Counted from the stretch's first letter, positions 43,501 through 53,100 are shown. The stretch is DNA of 64,000 nt from DLAJ01 sp964655525 (GCA_964655525.1 CAZZNE010000006.1:62001-126000); one strand, 5' to 3'. Made by a program: numbers and translations. The notes: generated by a model from the sequence alone, not told the origin.

Positions 43501-44129
43501 TCGGACTGCTTCTCAAGCGGCTCCAGCTGCTTTTCCTGTTCCGAGAGAATATCCTTGACGCGCACCAGATTCTGCTGCTCATCGGCAAGCTTTTTCTGCG
43601 CAGTCAGCTTACGGCGTTTGAATTTTACGATTCCCGCCGCCTCGTCAAACAGTTCACGCCGATCCTCGGGCTTTCCGCTTAAGATCTGATCGATCTGTCC
43701 CTGTCCGATGATGGAATAGCCCTCTTTGCCGATACCCGTGTCATAGAACAATTCATTTACATCCTTTAAGCGGCACGGCGCGCCGTTTATGAGATATTCG
43801 CTCTCACCGGAACGATACAGTCTTCTTGCGACCGTCACCTCATCATAATCGATCGCTAACTGGTGATCCGTGTTGTCGAGTGTGATCGCGACATAGGCAA
43901 ACCCTAGCGCTTTTCTTGTCTCCGTCCCCGAAAAAATGACGTCCTGCATGGACGCGCCGCGAAGCTGCTTGATCCGCTGCTCTCCGAGCACCCACCGCAC
44001 GGCGTCCGCAACATTACTTTTTCCGGATCCGTTCGGTCCGACAATTCCCGTGATCCCGTTGTGAAAACGGAACGCGATCTTATTTGCAAAGGACTTAAAG
44101 CCCTGTACCTCAATACTTTTTAAGTACAT
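40569..44129 (-). CDS. smc: chromosome segregation protein SMC
   Basis: An ATPase that, with ScpA/ScpB, organises and segregates the chromosome. 1186 residues: Walker A at GIVGPNGSGKSNVADAVRW, two long coiled coils (about 170-500 and 680-1010), a hinge near 520-640 (GYGNSIRRVMECKEKDKGIIGVVADI), signature MSGGEKALTAIALLFA and Walker B FCLLDEIEAALDENN. The length is typical. Its start overlaps the end of rnc and its end overlaps ftsY, giving rnc-smc-ftsY, the standard Firmicutes order. Confidence 0.98.
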   Translation of the reverse strand: MYLKSIEVQGFKSFANKIAFRFHNGITGIVGPNGSGKSNVADAVRWVLGEQRIKQLRGASMQDVIFSGTETRKALGFAYVAITLDNTDHQLAIDYDEVTVARRLYRSGESEYLINGAPCRLKDVNELFYDTGIGKEGYSIIGQGQIDQILSGKPEDRRELFDEAAGIVKFKRRKLTAQKKLADEQQNLVRVKDILSEQEKQLEPLEKQSEKAKVYLRKREELKNYDVNVFLLENQRVREQLTEVGEKYEIASGDLAQTSERHEKIKSEYEQIEQTIEELNAAIEEERTSLTDTSVMRGKLEGEINVLKEQIHSAEGNKTHFQTRMDSLNEDIRLKNVEKDSVLTDKKNIDDKLAETADARDRAREELLSTQNRIEELNNGIETDKNTIIQALNERATIKTQLGRLDSMMEQVQIRKAELNSRLLRARSDEEEQDAAIKELEAEFERVTGEITKLNEDKKRMESRAEEIKGELAGTDAKLQEAQEQYHKEKSKLDAIMNLTERYEGYGNSIRRVMECKEKDKGIIGVVADIIKVDKKYETAIETALGGNIQNIVTDDEETAKRMIAFLKENRFGRATFLPLTSITKPQEFKNPEALNETGVVGMADELVHTDARYRNVAKSMLGRIMVVDNVDHAVKIARKFDYGIRMVTIEGELLVPGGAISGGAFKNNSNLLGRRREMDELEKKVADLNAQVEHCLGKIDSIKQERNGIRADLETIKNRIQDMFIEQNTARLNVIKAQERREETEKDFGALKDEQGDIEEKLEDIVKEKETASKRLADSEELEQSLTEKINESQLILEEIRVSESEQAAGVSEWDVEVQKLLQRQEFVQQNVDRIEGELIRLEGDLAQIREGLRSNDENVAQKRESIEQIKQTIEASHTAQSETEKKLKEDTERREELSAKQKNFFSEREELSARISALDKEVYRLNAQKERLEESIETQINYMWDEYEITLSDAAGLRDEALTDLSAMKKEITRLKDEIRKLGDVNVNAIEDYKNLSERYNFLKTQHDDLVEAAETLENIIEELDTAMRAQFKEKFGDICREFDKVFKELFGGGKGELELQEDEDILEAGIRIIAQPPGKKLQNMMQMSGGEKALTAIALLFAIQNLKPSPFCLLDEIEAALDENNVGRFAKYLHKLTKHTQFIVITHRRGTMEKVDRLYGITMQEKGISALVSVNLIDKELDE

Positions 44130-44833
44130 TCTAATGTAACCTTTCCTTCTTTTTTCATCTCAAGCAATACCTGATAGGCAGCCTCCTGCTCCGCAGCTTT
44201 CTTGCTCCGCCCCCGCCCGCGTGCTCTGATCTGCCCGTCGATCAGGGCGTGCACCACGAACACTTTCTCATGCTCCGGTCCTTCCTCTGATACCAGCTCG
44301 TAGGAAAGCACAACTCCGGGCGTCTTTTGAATCTGCTCCTGCAGGATCGTCTTGCTGTCATAAAAGAGCTGCTTATCCTCAATGTCATTTAGTATGAAAC
44401 GCATGATAAAGCTCTTTGCCTGTGTGATACCACTGTCTAAGTAGATCGCGCCGATGATCGCTTCCATCACATCGCTCGTGATGGAGGCGCGCCCTCTCCC
44501 TCCGGTCGCGTCTTCTCCTTTTCCTAAAAAAAGATATTTGCCAAGCTCCAAATCCCTTGCGCAGTAGGCAAGCGCCGGTTCGCATACCATGGATGCGCGC
44601 AGCTTTGTGAGCTGCCCTTCGGGAAGCTTCGGATAACGCAGATATAAAAATTCGCTCGTCACAAGCTCCAGCACCGCATCGCCCAAAAATTCCAGCCGCT
44701 CATAATCGCCGCAGCGGTTGATCTTGCGCTCGTTCGCATAGGAGCTGTGTGTGAGCGCCTGCCGCAAGAGCTGTTCATTATAAAAATGATAACCGATGAC
44801 TTTCTCCAAACGGCTTACCGTATATTCCTCCAT
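44120..44833 (-). CDS. rnc: ribonuclease III
   Basis: Cleaves double-stranded RNA during rRNA and mRNA processing. 237 residues: catalytic motif CGDYERLEFLGDAVLELVTSE (ERLEFLGDAVL), second acidic cluster SDVMEAIIGAIYLDSG, and the C-terminal dsRNA-binding domain (ILQEQIQKTPGVVLSYELVSEEGPEHEK ... RGRGRSKKAAEQEAAYQVL). Normal length. It overlaps smc by ten bases, so translation is coupled. A hairpin between acpP and rnc (44885-44913) may act as a processing site or terminator. Confidence 0.98.
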   Translation of the reverse strand: MEEYTVSRLEKVIGYHFYNEQLLRQALTHSSYANERKINRCGDYERLEFLGDAVLELVTSEFLYLRYPKLPEGQLTKLRASMVCEPALAYCARDLELGKYLFLGKGEDATGGRGRASITSDVMEAIIGAIYLDSGITQAKSFIMRFILNDIEDKQLFYDSKTILQEQIQKTPGVVLSYELVSEEGPEHEKVFVVHALIDGQIRARGRGRSKKAAEQEAAYQVLLEMKKEGKVTLECT

Positions 44834-44884
44834 CCGATCTACCCTCTTTGCCTGTCCGCTGTTTCTCAGTACCGCTTTTCGATT

Positions 44885-44913
44885 GGAAAAGTCCTGAATG
44901 CTCAGGACTTTCC
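44885..44913 (-). terminator. hairpin between acpP and rnc
   Basis: On the minus strand GGAAAGTCCTGA-GCAT-TCAGGACTTTTCC is a near-perfect stem ending in TTTTCC. It can end the plsX-acpP transcript or be a processing site for RNase III, whose gene follows. Confidence 0.6.
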
Positions 44914-44956
44914 GTAGAAATGAATATGATCTTTCTATATGGAAAAGACTTTGCGC

Positions 44957-45199
44957 TTAGCGGACGTCTTTTTGCGTGGATTCTTTGAGGAGCGCAAGCG
45001 CCTCCCCGACGGTGTTGATCGCCTCCACCTTCTGCGGATCTAACGTAATATCAAATTCATCCTCCACACCCATCATGATCTGATACACATCCAAGGAATC
45101 CGCCCCTAAATCCTCCATGAACGTCGTCTCCAGCTCGATCTCATTCGGATCAAGGTTCAAAACGGATGCGATCACCTGTTTTAACTTATCAAATTCCAT
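44957..45199 (-). CDS. acpP: acyl carrier protein
   Basis: Carries growing fatty-acid chains on a phosphopantetheine arm. 80 residues: MEFDKLKQVIASVLNLDPNE, then TFMEDLGADSLDVYQIMMGV, where the Ser of DSLD is the attachment site. Typical acidic composition. It follows plsX, whose product PlsX uses acyl-ACP, the usual order plsX-acpP-rnc. A dispersed hairpin (45228-45251) lies in the gap. Confidence 0.97.
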   Translation of the reverse strand: MEFDKLKQVIASVLNLDPNEIELETTFMEDLGADSLDVYQIMMGVEDEFDITLDPQKVEAINTVGEALALLKESTQKDVR

Positions 45200-45227
45200 G
45201 AAAACAGCCCTTCTTTCGTTAGATTCA

Positions 45228-45251
45228 AAAGAATCCGCCTGCGGATTCTTT
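45228..45251. repeat. dispersed hairpin element, single-stem copy
   Basis: AAAGAATCCGC-CT-GCGGATTCTTT is a perfect palindrome between plsX and acpP. It has the same GAATCCGC arm as the copies at 14644 and 29339. Confidence 0.65.
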
Positions 45252-45263
45252 GGGAAAGGAACG

Positions 45264-46277
45264 TTAGTCCTCCTTCATCTGGATCATATCCCGTATTTTC
45301 TCGTTAATCTGCTGTTCCTTAAATGTCAGGCACTGGAAAATGGAATTTTTGATTTCATTACATTTCGCGCTGCCGTGTGTCTTAACAACCAGCCCGTTTA
45401 AGCCGAGCATCGGCGCGCCGCCGTACTGCTCTAAATCGAACTGCTTGAGCGTGCTCTTTAACGCGGGCTTTACAAGTAATGCGCCAAGCTTTGAGCGGAA
45501 CGAAGACATCATACCGTCCTTGATCTGCTTCACAACCATCGCACCGACACCCTCATACATTTTCAGCACGACATTTCCGACAAACGCTTCGCAGACGATC
45601 ACGTCCGCCATGCCGAACGGAATGTCGCGCGCCTCCACGCTGCCGATAAAATTAATGTCAGGACAATTTTTCAAAAGAGGAAATGTCTCCTTGACAAGCG
45701 CATTGCCCTTCTCCTCCTCCGCGCCGTTATTGACAATGCCGACTTTCGGATTTTTCACGCCCATCACATGCTCCATATAAATGGAACCCATCTTGGCAAA
45801 CTGTACGAGATGGGACGGTCTGGCATCCACGTTCGCACCGCAGTCTATGAGCAGGGACACGCCCGTCGCCGTGGGCATCAGCGGTGCAAGAGGCGGTCTC
45901 TCCACGCCCTTGATCCTGCCGACCAGCACTTGTCCGCCGACTAAGTTTGCTCCCGTGCTTCCCGCCGACACATAAGCGTCGCATTTTCCCGCCTTGACGT
46001 CCATCATCGCGCGCACGATCGAGGAATCTTTTTTGCTCCGGATCGCCATGACAGGCGGCTCCGCCGTCTCAATCTTTTCCGTACAATTGACGATCTCCAC
46101 CTGAGAGGCATCATACTGATAGCCTGCAAGCTCTTTTTTGATGATCTCCTCGTTTCCGTAGAGGACGACCTGAATCTTCTTGTTCTCATTGATTGCGCTG
46201 ACCGCGCCCTTCACAGGCTCTGTCGGAGCAAAATCTCCGCCCATAACGTCCACTGCAACCCGTACATACTCTGCCAT
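45264..46277 (-). CDS. plsX: phosphate acyltransferase PlsX
   Basis: Makes acyl-phosphate from acyl-ACP for phospholipid synthesis. 337 residues starting MAEYVRVAVDVMGGDFAPTE. Family blocks: VMAIRSKKDSSIVRAMMDVKAG, SAGSTGANLVGGQVLVGRIKG, RPPLAPLMPTATG, LLIDCGANVDARPSHLVQFA and APMLGLNGLVVKTHGS. Normal length. rpmF, often upstream in this cluster, is not present; the gene has its own promoter with a long leader hairpin and is the last core gene before the AT-rich island. Confidence 0.97.
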   Translation of the reverse strand: MAEYVRVAVDVMGGDFAPTEPVKGAVSAINENKKIQVVLYGNEEIIKKELAGYQYDASQVEIVNCTEKIETAEPPVMAIRSKKDSSIVRAMMDVKAGKCDAYVSAGSTGANLVGGQVLVGRIKGVERPPLAPLMPTATGVSLLIDCGANVDARPSHLVQFAKMGSIYMEHVMGVKNPKVGIVNNGAEEEKGNALVKETFPLLKNCPDINFIGSVEARDIPFGMADVIVCEAFVGNVVLKMYEGVGAMVVKQIKDGMMSSFRSKLGALLVKPALKSTLKQFDLEQYGGAPMLGLNGLVVKTHGSAKCNEIKNSIFQCLTFKEQQINEKIRDMIQMKED

Positions 46278-46320
46278 AACCGTACCCTGCCTCTCTTCTA
46301 TCTAACGAATACTGCCTTCC

Positions 46321-46363
46321 CCACCGGCTTATGGAATCTTCCTGTTCCATAATATGCCAGTGG
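46321..46363 (-). promoter_or_regulatory. long hairpin in plsX leader
   Basis: On the minus strand CCACTGGC..TTATGGAA-CAGGAAGA-TTCCATAA.GCCGGTGG gives two stacked 8-base-pair stems (one G-U). It lies between the promoter and the gene and is not followed by a U-run. Confidence 0.55.
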
Positions 46364-46380
46364 AAAAAGACCCTTTCTAA

Positions 46381-46409
46381 ACTATACTAAACCCCTCGAA
46401 AAAAGTCAA
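46381..46409 (-). promoter_or_regulatory. sigma-A promoter of plsX
   Basis: On the minus strand TTGACT (46404-46409), 17-base spacer, TATAGT (46381-46386). Confidence 0.8.
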
Positions 46410-46431
46410 CAGGGGGGAGGGGAACAGTAAT

Positions 46432-46467
46432 AAAAAGGGACAAACGGCAGATCACACCGTTCATCCC
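46432..46467 (-). terminator. terminator at core/island boundary
   Basis: On the minus strand GGGATGAACGG-TGTGATCTG-CCGTTTGTCCCTTTTTATT: stem plus U-run. It ends transcription coming from the island genes at 46.5-48 kb. Confidence 0.75.
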
Positions 46468-46524
46468 TATTTCTCAGTATTCAGATTAAATAAATCTTAA
46501 AAGGAGTGGTTTAAGTTTCTCTCA

Positions 46525-47130
46525 TCAGAAGCTTCTCGGAGGGGTTATTCCATCCCTTACTCCAGTGTCATCATCCCTACCTCCAATGCCATCATTCCTT
46601 GCCCCAGTGCTATCATCAATACCAACAATGGGCTTCTTTGATCCAAGTTTTTTTCCAAAACTTATCTGCCTACCGGTCCAAGGCAGTACCTCTTTTCCTT
46701 TTATTTCACCGGGGACACAAACACTAGGTCTCCGTATTCTCCCGCGTCTCTTCCCTGTGCCATCATCCTCATCGCCCTTTGCGTGCTTAATACCAGCAGA
46801 CACTGCGTTACATGATAATTTTGACAGCTTGCTCCATGTAATATACTCAATTTGAAATGGTATTTCGCTTGAAGCCACACCATTTATATAGTTTTTCAGA
46901 AAGCCCGCTTGCGTTCTTGATGGTACGCGAACAACGATCTTATCACGGTTTACGGTTTTTGATAATACCCTAACTCCTCCTGAAATGATATGTATTTTTT
47001 CAATACCATTATTCTTCGTATCTGTCACAATTTTTTTTGCGAAGGCGGTAAGTTTCTTTTCCCGGCGTGAAATATTATTCTTTTGTGCCTGTCTCGTATT
47101 GGACCTGATTTTGGATTGTCTCTTCTTCAT
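46525..47130 (-). CDS. hypothetical basic protein with DxTG-rich tail
   Basis: 201 residues, not recognised. The N-terminus is very basic (MKKRQSKIRSNTRQAQKNNI). A possible small alpha/beta domain lies at 45-120 (GIEKIHIISGGVRVLSKTVN, DKIVVRVPSRTQAGFLKNYI). The C-terminal 60 residues are low complexity with a repeated D-D/S-TG-x-R-D-G pattern (DSTGARNDGIGGRDDDTGVR). No membrane segment. It starts 71 bases after the membrane-protein gene at 47201 on the same strand; they share a terminator at 46432-46467 and could be a two-gene unit. Its function cannot be told. Confidence 0.65.
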   Translation of the reverse strand: MKKRQSKIRSNTRQAQKNNISRREKKLTAFAKKIVTDTKNNGIEKIHIISGGVRVLSKTVNRDKIVVRVPSRTQAGFLKNYINGVASSEIPFQIEYITWSKLSKLSCNAVSAGIKHAKGDEDDGTGKRRGRIRRPSVCVPGEIKGKEVLPWTGRQISFGKKLGSKKPIVGIDDSTGARNDGIGGRDDDTGVRDGITPPRSF

Positions 47131-47200
47131 TGTTTACTCCCTCTATGTGTATTTTAGCCGAAATATCTTTCTTCCCTATGTCGTTTATTTTTTCTATATA

Positions 47201-47947
47201 TTATTGCATCAAGATACCAATGATTATAAAAATAATAAGGAGAAACATCCATACAACGGTGCTTTTTAAACGCTTAAATTTTTCTTTATTTGCTTTTTCA
47301 TTATTTTTCCACACATTCGTATTTACGTCTAACAATTTCGTGAACATCATGTTCTTGTCATCCACCGCACATTTAAAATTGACTTCCTTATTATCAAATT
47401 TGTAGCAGGCGTACTTATCAGCTAATAATGTTTTTGCAATTTGAACCAGCGCTCCTATGGCTGTAACTATCAATCCAAGTAAAACCAGTATATTAATTTC
47501 CCTCCATACTAATGTGGCGGATTCGTTTCCTATTTCGCTAATCAATGTAACCTGCAGTTTATTGTTCAATACGATTCCCAGTAGTACACCCCAAAGTGCT
47601 ATTAGATAACCTGTTTTGCTTTCTATTGCATTTTTCACTGTATATTGGTGATTTATATCTGAAATTGTCAATTCTAGAAGTCGTTCAACTGCTGTATTTT
47701 CAATTCCTTTGGCATTCAAGGCAGAAAAGACATACCTTTGTCTGTCAATATTTTCCTGCCTTTCTTTTTCAAAGTCGTTGCTAACACCATATTTATGCGC
47801 ATATTTATCAAAGATTCTCTCTTTCTCTGAAGACAACAGTACTTTATTGTCATCTTCCACAGGAGTATCCGTCTGCTCTGCAGAGAGCGGCTGGCCAGTA
47901 TCTGGTATGGAGTTTTGCGCATTTTGGTAATCCATTTTATCCATCAT
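47201..47947 (-). CDS. membrane protein with SLATT-like layout (248 aa)
   Basis: A cytosolic N-terminal region (1-105) with a helical stretch KERQENIDRQRYVFSALNAKG. A hydrophobic pair follows at about 112-130 (GYLIALWGVLLGIVLNN) and 148-172 (INILVLLGLIVTAIGALVQIA), with a third helix at the very C-terminus (VVWMFLLIIFIIIGILM). A helical cytosolic region plus closely spaced transmembrane helices recalls the SLATT/2TM effectors of nucleotide-activated defence systems. No sequence motif confirms this. The start region has no clear ribosome site; TATAAT lies just before the ATG. Confidence 0.65.
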   Translation of the reverse strand: MMDKMDYQNAQNSIPDTGQPLSAEQTDTPVEDDNKVLLSSEKERIFDKYAHKYGVSNDFEKERQENIDRQRYVFSALNAKGIENTAVERLLELTISDINHQYTVKNAIESKTGYLIALWGVLLGIVLNNKLQVTLISEIGNESATLVWREINILVLLGLIVTAIGALVQIAKTLLADKYACYKFDNKEVNFKCAVDDKNMMFTKLLDVNTNVWKNNEKANKEKFKRLKSTVVWMFLLIIFIIIGILMQ

Positions 47948-48350
47948 ATTATAAAGTAGTAGTTTTTATCGTCCCTCTCCAGGGACTGTGTGCTATACGA
48001 TTAGAGTTACCGTGGCTCTGAACAATACCAAGGGAAGGTCTGACCACATTTGTTATCAATCCGTATTAGAAATGCTTACAAGCAATTCATTCTAATTTTA
48101 TCATTTTTCATTTTGTAACCATACAGAATTATATGACATCTCTATAGCCTTGTCAATTATTTATGTAATACAACATTATTTTTATAATTTAACTGTGCCG
48201 TATTGTATTGTGGGAAACGCTGCGTAATAAGATATTTCATTTTGGAAAATCCGGGAGTTACCCGGACTTTCACATTCAATACTCTATGATTTATTTGTAC
48301 AGTATACCTAAACTTTAGGACTCCATGGAGTCATATTTTCATGTTTCTTG
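47948..48350. other. intergenic stretch: hairpin-rich leader, then AT-rich DNA
   Basis: 47970-48052 is GC-richer than its surroundings and holds three short stems: GTCCCT-CTCC-AGGGAC, AGAG-N9-CTCT and an AAGG/CCTT pair. On the minus strand it is the leader of the membrane-protein gene. 48053-48210 is AT-rich with nothing recognisable. GGAAACGC at 48212 may be one end of the IS66 relic, and TCCGGG-AGTTA-CCCGGA at about 48248-48266 is a terminator-like stem. Confidence 0.4.
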
Positions 48351-48503
48351 TCAGACAGGTTTTTTATCGGAGTTGTAATTAGCGCCCGGCTCTTGCTGTA
48401 GCTGTGACATTATGATAGCACACAAACCATCTATGCTCTTTCTCATGCCGGTGCAACTGGTAATGATGTAAATGTTTGCAGCACCGAAAATATCACCAAG
48501 CAT
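48351..48503 (-). pseudogene. IS66 accessory protein TnpB fragment
   Basis: MLGDIFGAANIYIITSCTGM followed by RKSIDGLCAIIMSQL matches the N-terminal half of the IS66 orf2 protein (DMRKSIDGL block; here the Asp is Gly). The frame diverges and stops after 50 residues, about half the usual length. Confidence 0.75.
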
Positions 48504-48650
48504 GCGCCCTACCTCCGATACACTGAAATGTATTTTGAATAACAGCATCAGCAGCTCCATGAAAGATGCGTATCCTAATATTTCTACATTCGATCTCGGC
48601 AACAATGCAGGAAACACTGACCAAAGCTAAAAGGCTGGTATTTTGCTCCG

Positions 48651-48902
48651 TCATGGCAGGCGTAGACATCCGCTTTCAACCATATCAAGCTTCACAACTT
48701 CCTGCATAACAGGCGCACCGAAAACTTTACCTGTCAGATTAGAAATCGTATATCCTGCTTTCCGTAGTTTGCTGACCCGATTGCAAAAGGTTCCAGGGTT
48801 AATACCCTGTTTTCTTCACCATTCATAATCGAAATGTCCGCTCTGACGGCATTTCATGATCAGTTTAATTTGTTCCGGTTTTCTTACACAGTTAGGATTC
48901 AT
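48651..48902 (-). pseudogene. IS66 accessory protein TnpA (orf1) remnant with internal stop
   Basis: Starts MNPNCVRKPEQIKLIMKCRQ and continues SGHFDYEW, then an in-frame TGA, then RKQGINPGTFCNRVSKLRKA. The order tnpA then tnpB on the minus strand matches IS66; the large transposase gene tnpC is missing. GGAAACGC near 48978 on the minus strand may be the other end of the element. Confidence 0.75.
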
Positions 48903-49237
48903 AATGATTGCTCTTTAAAGATAGAGTAAAACGCTTGCCTCTAGCACTGGAACCATAGCAAAACACTCGCGTTTCCTAAGAATCATTATATAAGTTTATG
49001 AAGGCCGGAAAATCCACACTATTATTTAGCGCTTACGTTATATCATACAGAAGCTCTTAATTTTTTAGTTTTTCAACAGACCCAAAAGTTATATGGCTCA
49101 AAAGCATCCACAACGACATATCTTCTTTGCGTCAAAAAGATTGTTATTACTTTTTCTCTATAAAGTCTTTTTTAAGTTCAAAGAAATCTATTTATATCTG
49201 ATAAAACAATAGTAGGATTATGTTCATACATTACTTA
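48903..49237. other. AT-rich intergenic stretch
   Basis: Apart from the possible IS66 end near 48960-48980 I see no gene, no good promoter and no strong hairpin. It lies downstream of the TPR gene and probably contains that transcript's end. Confidence 0.4.
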
Positions 49238-50155
49238 TCAAATTCCTTTTTCATTCTCGCATATCACTTCTCTACAATTATCCATTTCATTTTTTATTTT
49301 AAGTGAATCATCGTTATCTTCTCCTTTTATAAGACTTACAACTTTATATGCTTCTTCAAAATACCTAAATGCCTCTTTATAACTTTTTAAGTGTACTTCC
49401 AACATCCCTAAACCATAATATGTCATTGCTGTATCTAAATGTTGTTCTCCCACTATTTTTTCCCTGATCTCTAAGGCTTTTTCAAAATACTCTCTTGCAT
49501 CGTTTACTTTATTTTTTTTCAAATATACACTAGCAATATTATTATACGTCGTTGCTGTATCTAGATGGTTTTCGCCAATTTTTTCTCTTCTGATCGATAA
49601 CGATATTTCTAAATACTTCAAGGCACGTTCAAGATTATCAAGCTCCATATATATAACCCCTAGATTATTGTACGATACCGCTATTTCTATATCATTCAAC
49701 GAAAATATTTGCTCTTTTATACTCAAGGAAAGTTGGAAATAAAATAATGCTTTTTGAAACTCTTTCATTTTATAATATATTCTACCAAGGTTATTATATA
49801 TTTCTGCCTTTTTAGGAGTTGATCCATCAACAAACTTCTGTGCTTGCTCAATATACTTAAGTGCATCTTTGAGTTGTCCTTGCTTATACATAACTGTTGC
49901 TATTTCATTATAGCAATCGCCCCTTAGCACATGATCTGTAAATCCATCATTATCAATAATTTGATGATAATGGCTTAGTGCCGCGCTAAAATACCCAATC
50001 TTATAATAACACTTTCCCACTTTATACTCTAAATTTGCTTTTTCTTGTCGAGAGCATGAATTATTTAATAACATCAAATATCCATCGAGTGCTTTCTTGT
50101 ATTGAGCCGATTTATAACATTCCTCATAATACTTTTTTTGTTTGTCCATACTCAT
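49238..50155 (-). CDS. TPR-repeat protein (second gene of HD/ATP-grasp operon)
   Basis: 305 residues made almost wholly of TPR units of 34-42 residues, such as YNNLGVIYMELDNLERALKY and YNNIASVYLKKNKVNDAREY, of the kinesin-light-chain/TPR_12 type with longer spacing. A scaffold for protein binding; no catalytic domain or membrane segment. AAGGAG lies eight bases before the ATG. It starts 11 bases after the stop of the 1474-residue gene upstream, so both are one operon and the TPR protein probably binds that enzyme or its trigger (inference). Confidence 0.88.
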   Translation of the reverse strand: MSMDKQKKYYEECYKSAQYKKALDGYLMLLNNSCSRQEKANLEYKVGKCYYKIGYFSAALSHYHQIIDNDGFTDHVLRGDCYNEIATVMYKQGQLKDALKYIEQAQKFVDGSTPKKAEIYNNLGRIYYKMKEFQKALFYFQLSLSIKEQIFSLNDIEIAVSYNNLGVIYMELDNLERALKYLEISLSIRREKIGENHLDTATTYNNIASVYLKKNKVNDAREYFEKALEIREKIVGEQHLDTAMTYYGLGMLEVHLKSYKEAFRYFEEAYKVVSLIKGEDNDDSLKIKNEMDNCREVICENEKGI

Positions 50156-50166
50156 TTAATCACTCC

Positions 50167-53100
50167 TTAGAATCGAAATCTTTTCATTTCATCAATATAC
50201 TCATCTATAGATGCATCTGTAATATCCTCTGGTTTTCCATGTGTATAAGCAAAAATTTGTTCTTCTATTTTTAATGCACATGCCTTAAGTTCTTCAAAAT
50301 TGGGCTTGTTAACACTAGACGAATCAATCCCCTTCTGCCTCTTTTTTGCTTCACTAAGCCTATCACGAATAGATAAAACTCCCTCGGGTGATATGCGTTG
50401 ATCTGCATATGCACAAATTTTTACTTCAAAATTACTCTCACTACATGTTTTTACATTATTTGAAAACTGTTTTTCCTGAATAAGTTTTATTACATCTGCA
50501 TCAACATTTATTTCACTTGCAATTTTTAATGTAGCATCTATGTCCGTAGTCCCATATCTTTTTCCAATATGCTTCCGCACATTTAACCAATATTGCCATG
50601 AATCCTCCGAAAAAGAATCAGGGAATATCATTCTAAACTTTTCATCAGTTCCTTTTACTATATTACCTATATCATGGAGAAGACAAGCTTTTATCATTTT
50701 GCCTCTATCCAAAGTATCTTTCCCCTTCCATCGGTCTAATAGCCAACAAACAAGAGCTGCCGTCCTAAGCATATGATCCCTTAAATGTTTGGGCAATGCA
50801 TAAGCTTGATAAATAGAAATTGTATCTATATTTAATGTCTTATTTGCTGAAAAAATAGCATTACTAGCTATTTTCTTTCCACCAGTAATATTTCTACTTT
50901 GCAAAATAAATATTTTATTTTCTTGCATAGTCCATTCAATATCCTGTGGCGCATTAAAAAATGCCGAAATCTCCATTGCTTTATCTTTTAATCGTTCACA
51001 CTGCTCCATTGTCAATATGTTCTCCCAAACTCCTTTCGTTTTGGAAAATTCTTTTTTACCTTTATCATATATAAATGTCGCCGGAATCACTTTTCCACTT
51101 GTTAAATATTCATTTCCTCCTGGCACCACCTGAATTGCCAATTCATTCTGATTTTTAACGGGATTATCTGTAAAAATAACTCCAGAATAACTTCCCAATA
51201 TCATTTTTTGTATAATTATACATCCTTTTCCAGTATAATCATTCAATGCTTTTGAAACATTAATTAAATCTTGCATTACATCTGAACGATGTACTCTAAG
51301 CATAGTAATTTCTTGCCCGGCCCCCGAAATTACCTCCCCATCTTCTCTATTTGTACTACTCCTAATTGCAAGCCAGTCACTATTGAGTTCTTCCAGTGCA
51401 TCCTGTATGCCTGCAATAAAGGACTGGCGTTTTTGCATATTACTATCATTTCCTTGAATCATAATATCCTTTAGTTGCTCTATCTTAATGCAAAAGAAAT
51501 CTGGCACTTCAAAACCAGCTTCTTTCAATCTAAACAATGAATATGCTTTTTTCCCCATTTCTTCTTCATCTATAATATCTTTGTCATGTGTACGAATAAT
51601 GCCATCATTAGTTTGGTACAGTATTTGAATTTTTCCATGATCAGCGTCCACAAAAATCTTTTGACCTGAGCACACCTTATCTATTAATCCATGCACGCCA
51701 ACAACACAAGGAATATGGAGTTCCCTGCAAACGATAGCGGCATGACAAGTAAAGCCGCCAGTTTCTGTAATAACAGCTCCTGCCATCTTTAGTAATTCAA
51801 ATTTGTCTGGATCTAAATCTGTTGCTACGAGTATTTCTCCTTTTTGAAACTCCTTTTTATTATCCTGATTTAGCATCCAACAATAACCTTTATATTCTCC
51901 CAGCGAAGCTGTTTCCCCAATTAACTCACCTTCTACAATATCTTTTATAGATGTCTCTTTCTTCATTTTTTGGGCTAAAGCAATCGCTTCTTCACCATAT
52001 ATTATATTTTCACCATTTTTGCCCAACTGATAAACAAAAATTTCAGAAGCTAACCTTTCTCTTCCTCTTTGCAGCACATCCTTCTCCCCATTAAGAAGAG
52101 CCATGACTTCGTTAGGCAACATACATCTAATTACACCTTCCTCTACATTGTTACGAATCGCAATCTCTTGAATTAATTTGTCTAAAAAATAAAAGTTGCG
52201 TAATTGATAATACCTTCTTTTCATTTTCAAAGAGCCCATCTGTGAATAGATAAGAAATAACCGCTGATATCTTTCATTAATATCGTATAAGCTAAAGAGT
52301 TTTACTCTTTTAGCCATTACTTGATGCTGCCTCTCCACTAGCATATTTTGGCGTTGTTTTATAGTATTGTCATCATATTCCTTCATTAGTCTTTCTATCA
52401 TTTGTGAAAGATCCATAACAGCCCTATTTCTGTACCCATGATATCCCCAATATTTCCATGTATTTATATATCTATCAATTATACCCACAACATCCGGTTT
52501 CAAATACATTAGGAATCTTCCTGTTGAGGACTTCCACATTTTTTGCTCTTCCTCCGAAGATGTTTTTATAATATTTTCCGAAATTTCATTAACATCTATA
52601 ATCTCCCTTCCTGTATAATTTATATTTTCTGGATAAGTCAGCCACTCAAAAACTTCATTTAATTTCTTTTCATCATTCAATTCTTTATCCTTATCTTTAA
52701 GATATTGCTTCAAAAATAATGTAAAAGAGGGAATTCCTCTATCCAATGTTTCAGGAATACGAGCATATGTATATAATTGTTTATGTGCTTCATAATGTTT
52801 TCGATAATAAGTCAATATTTGTGTATCTGTCATTTCCTCAAACTTTTCGCACTTTTCATCACTAAATACCTGCCCTAACTCTTCCATAGTTTCTTTTATT
52901 TTATTTGACAAATTATCCCAAAAATCTAGATCATTTGTTAATGTAGAAATTAAATCATTTGCAACTTTTATACATTCTTTTTCCCTTATATAATATCGTT
53001 CATTAAAATTTTCATATACCGCTACAATTTCCTCATATCCAAATTTCTTAAACTCCTCCGGCAAATTATTTTTCAAACTCTGCCCAAGATATAAAGCCGA

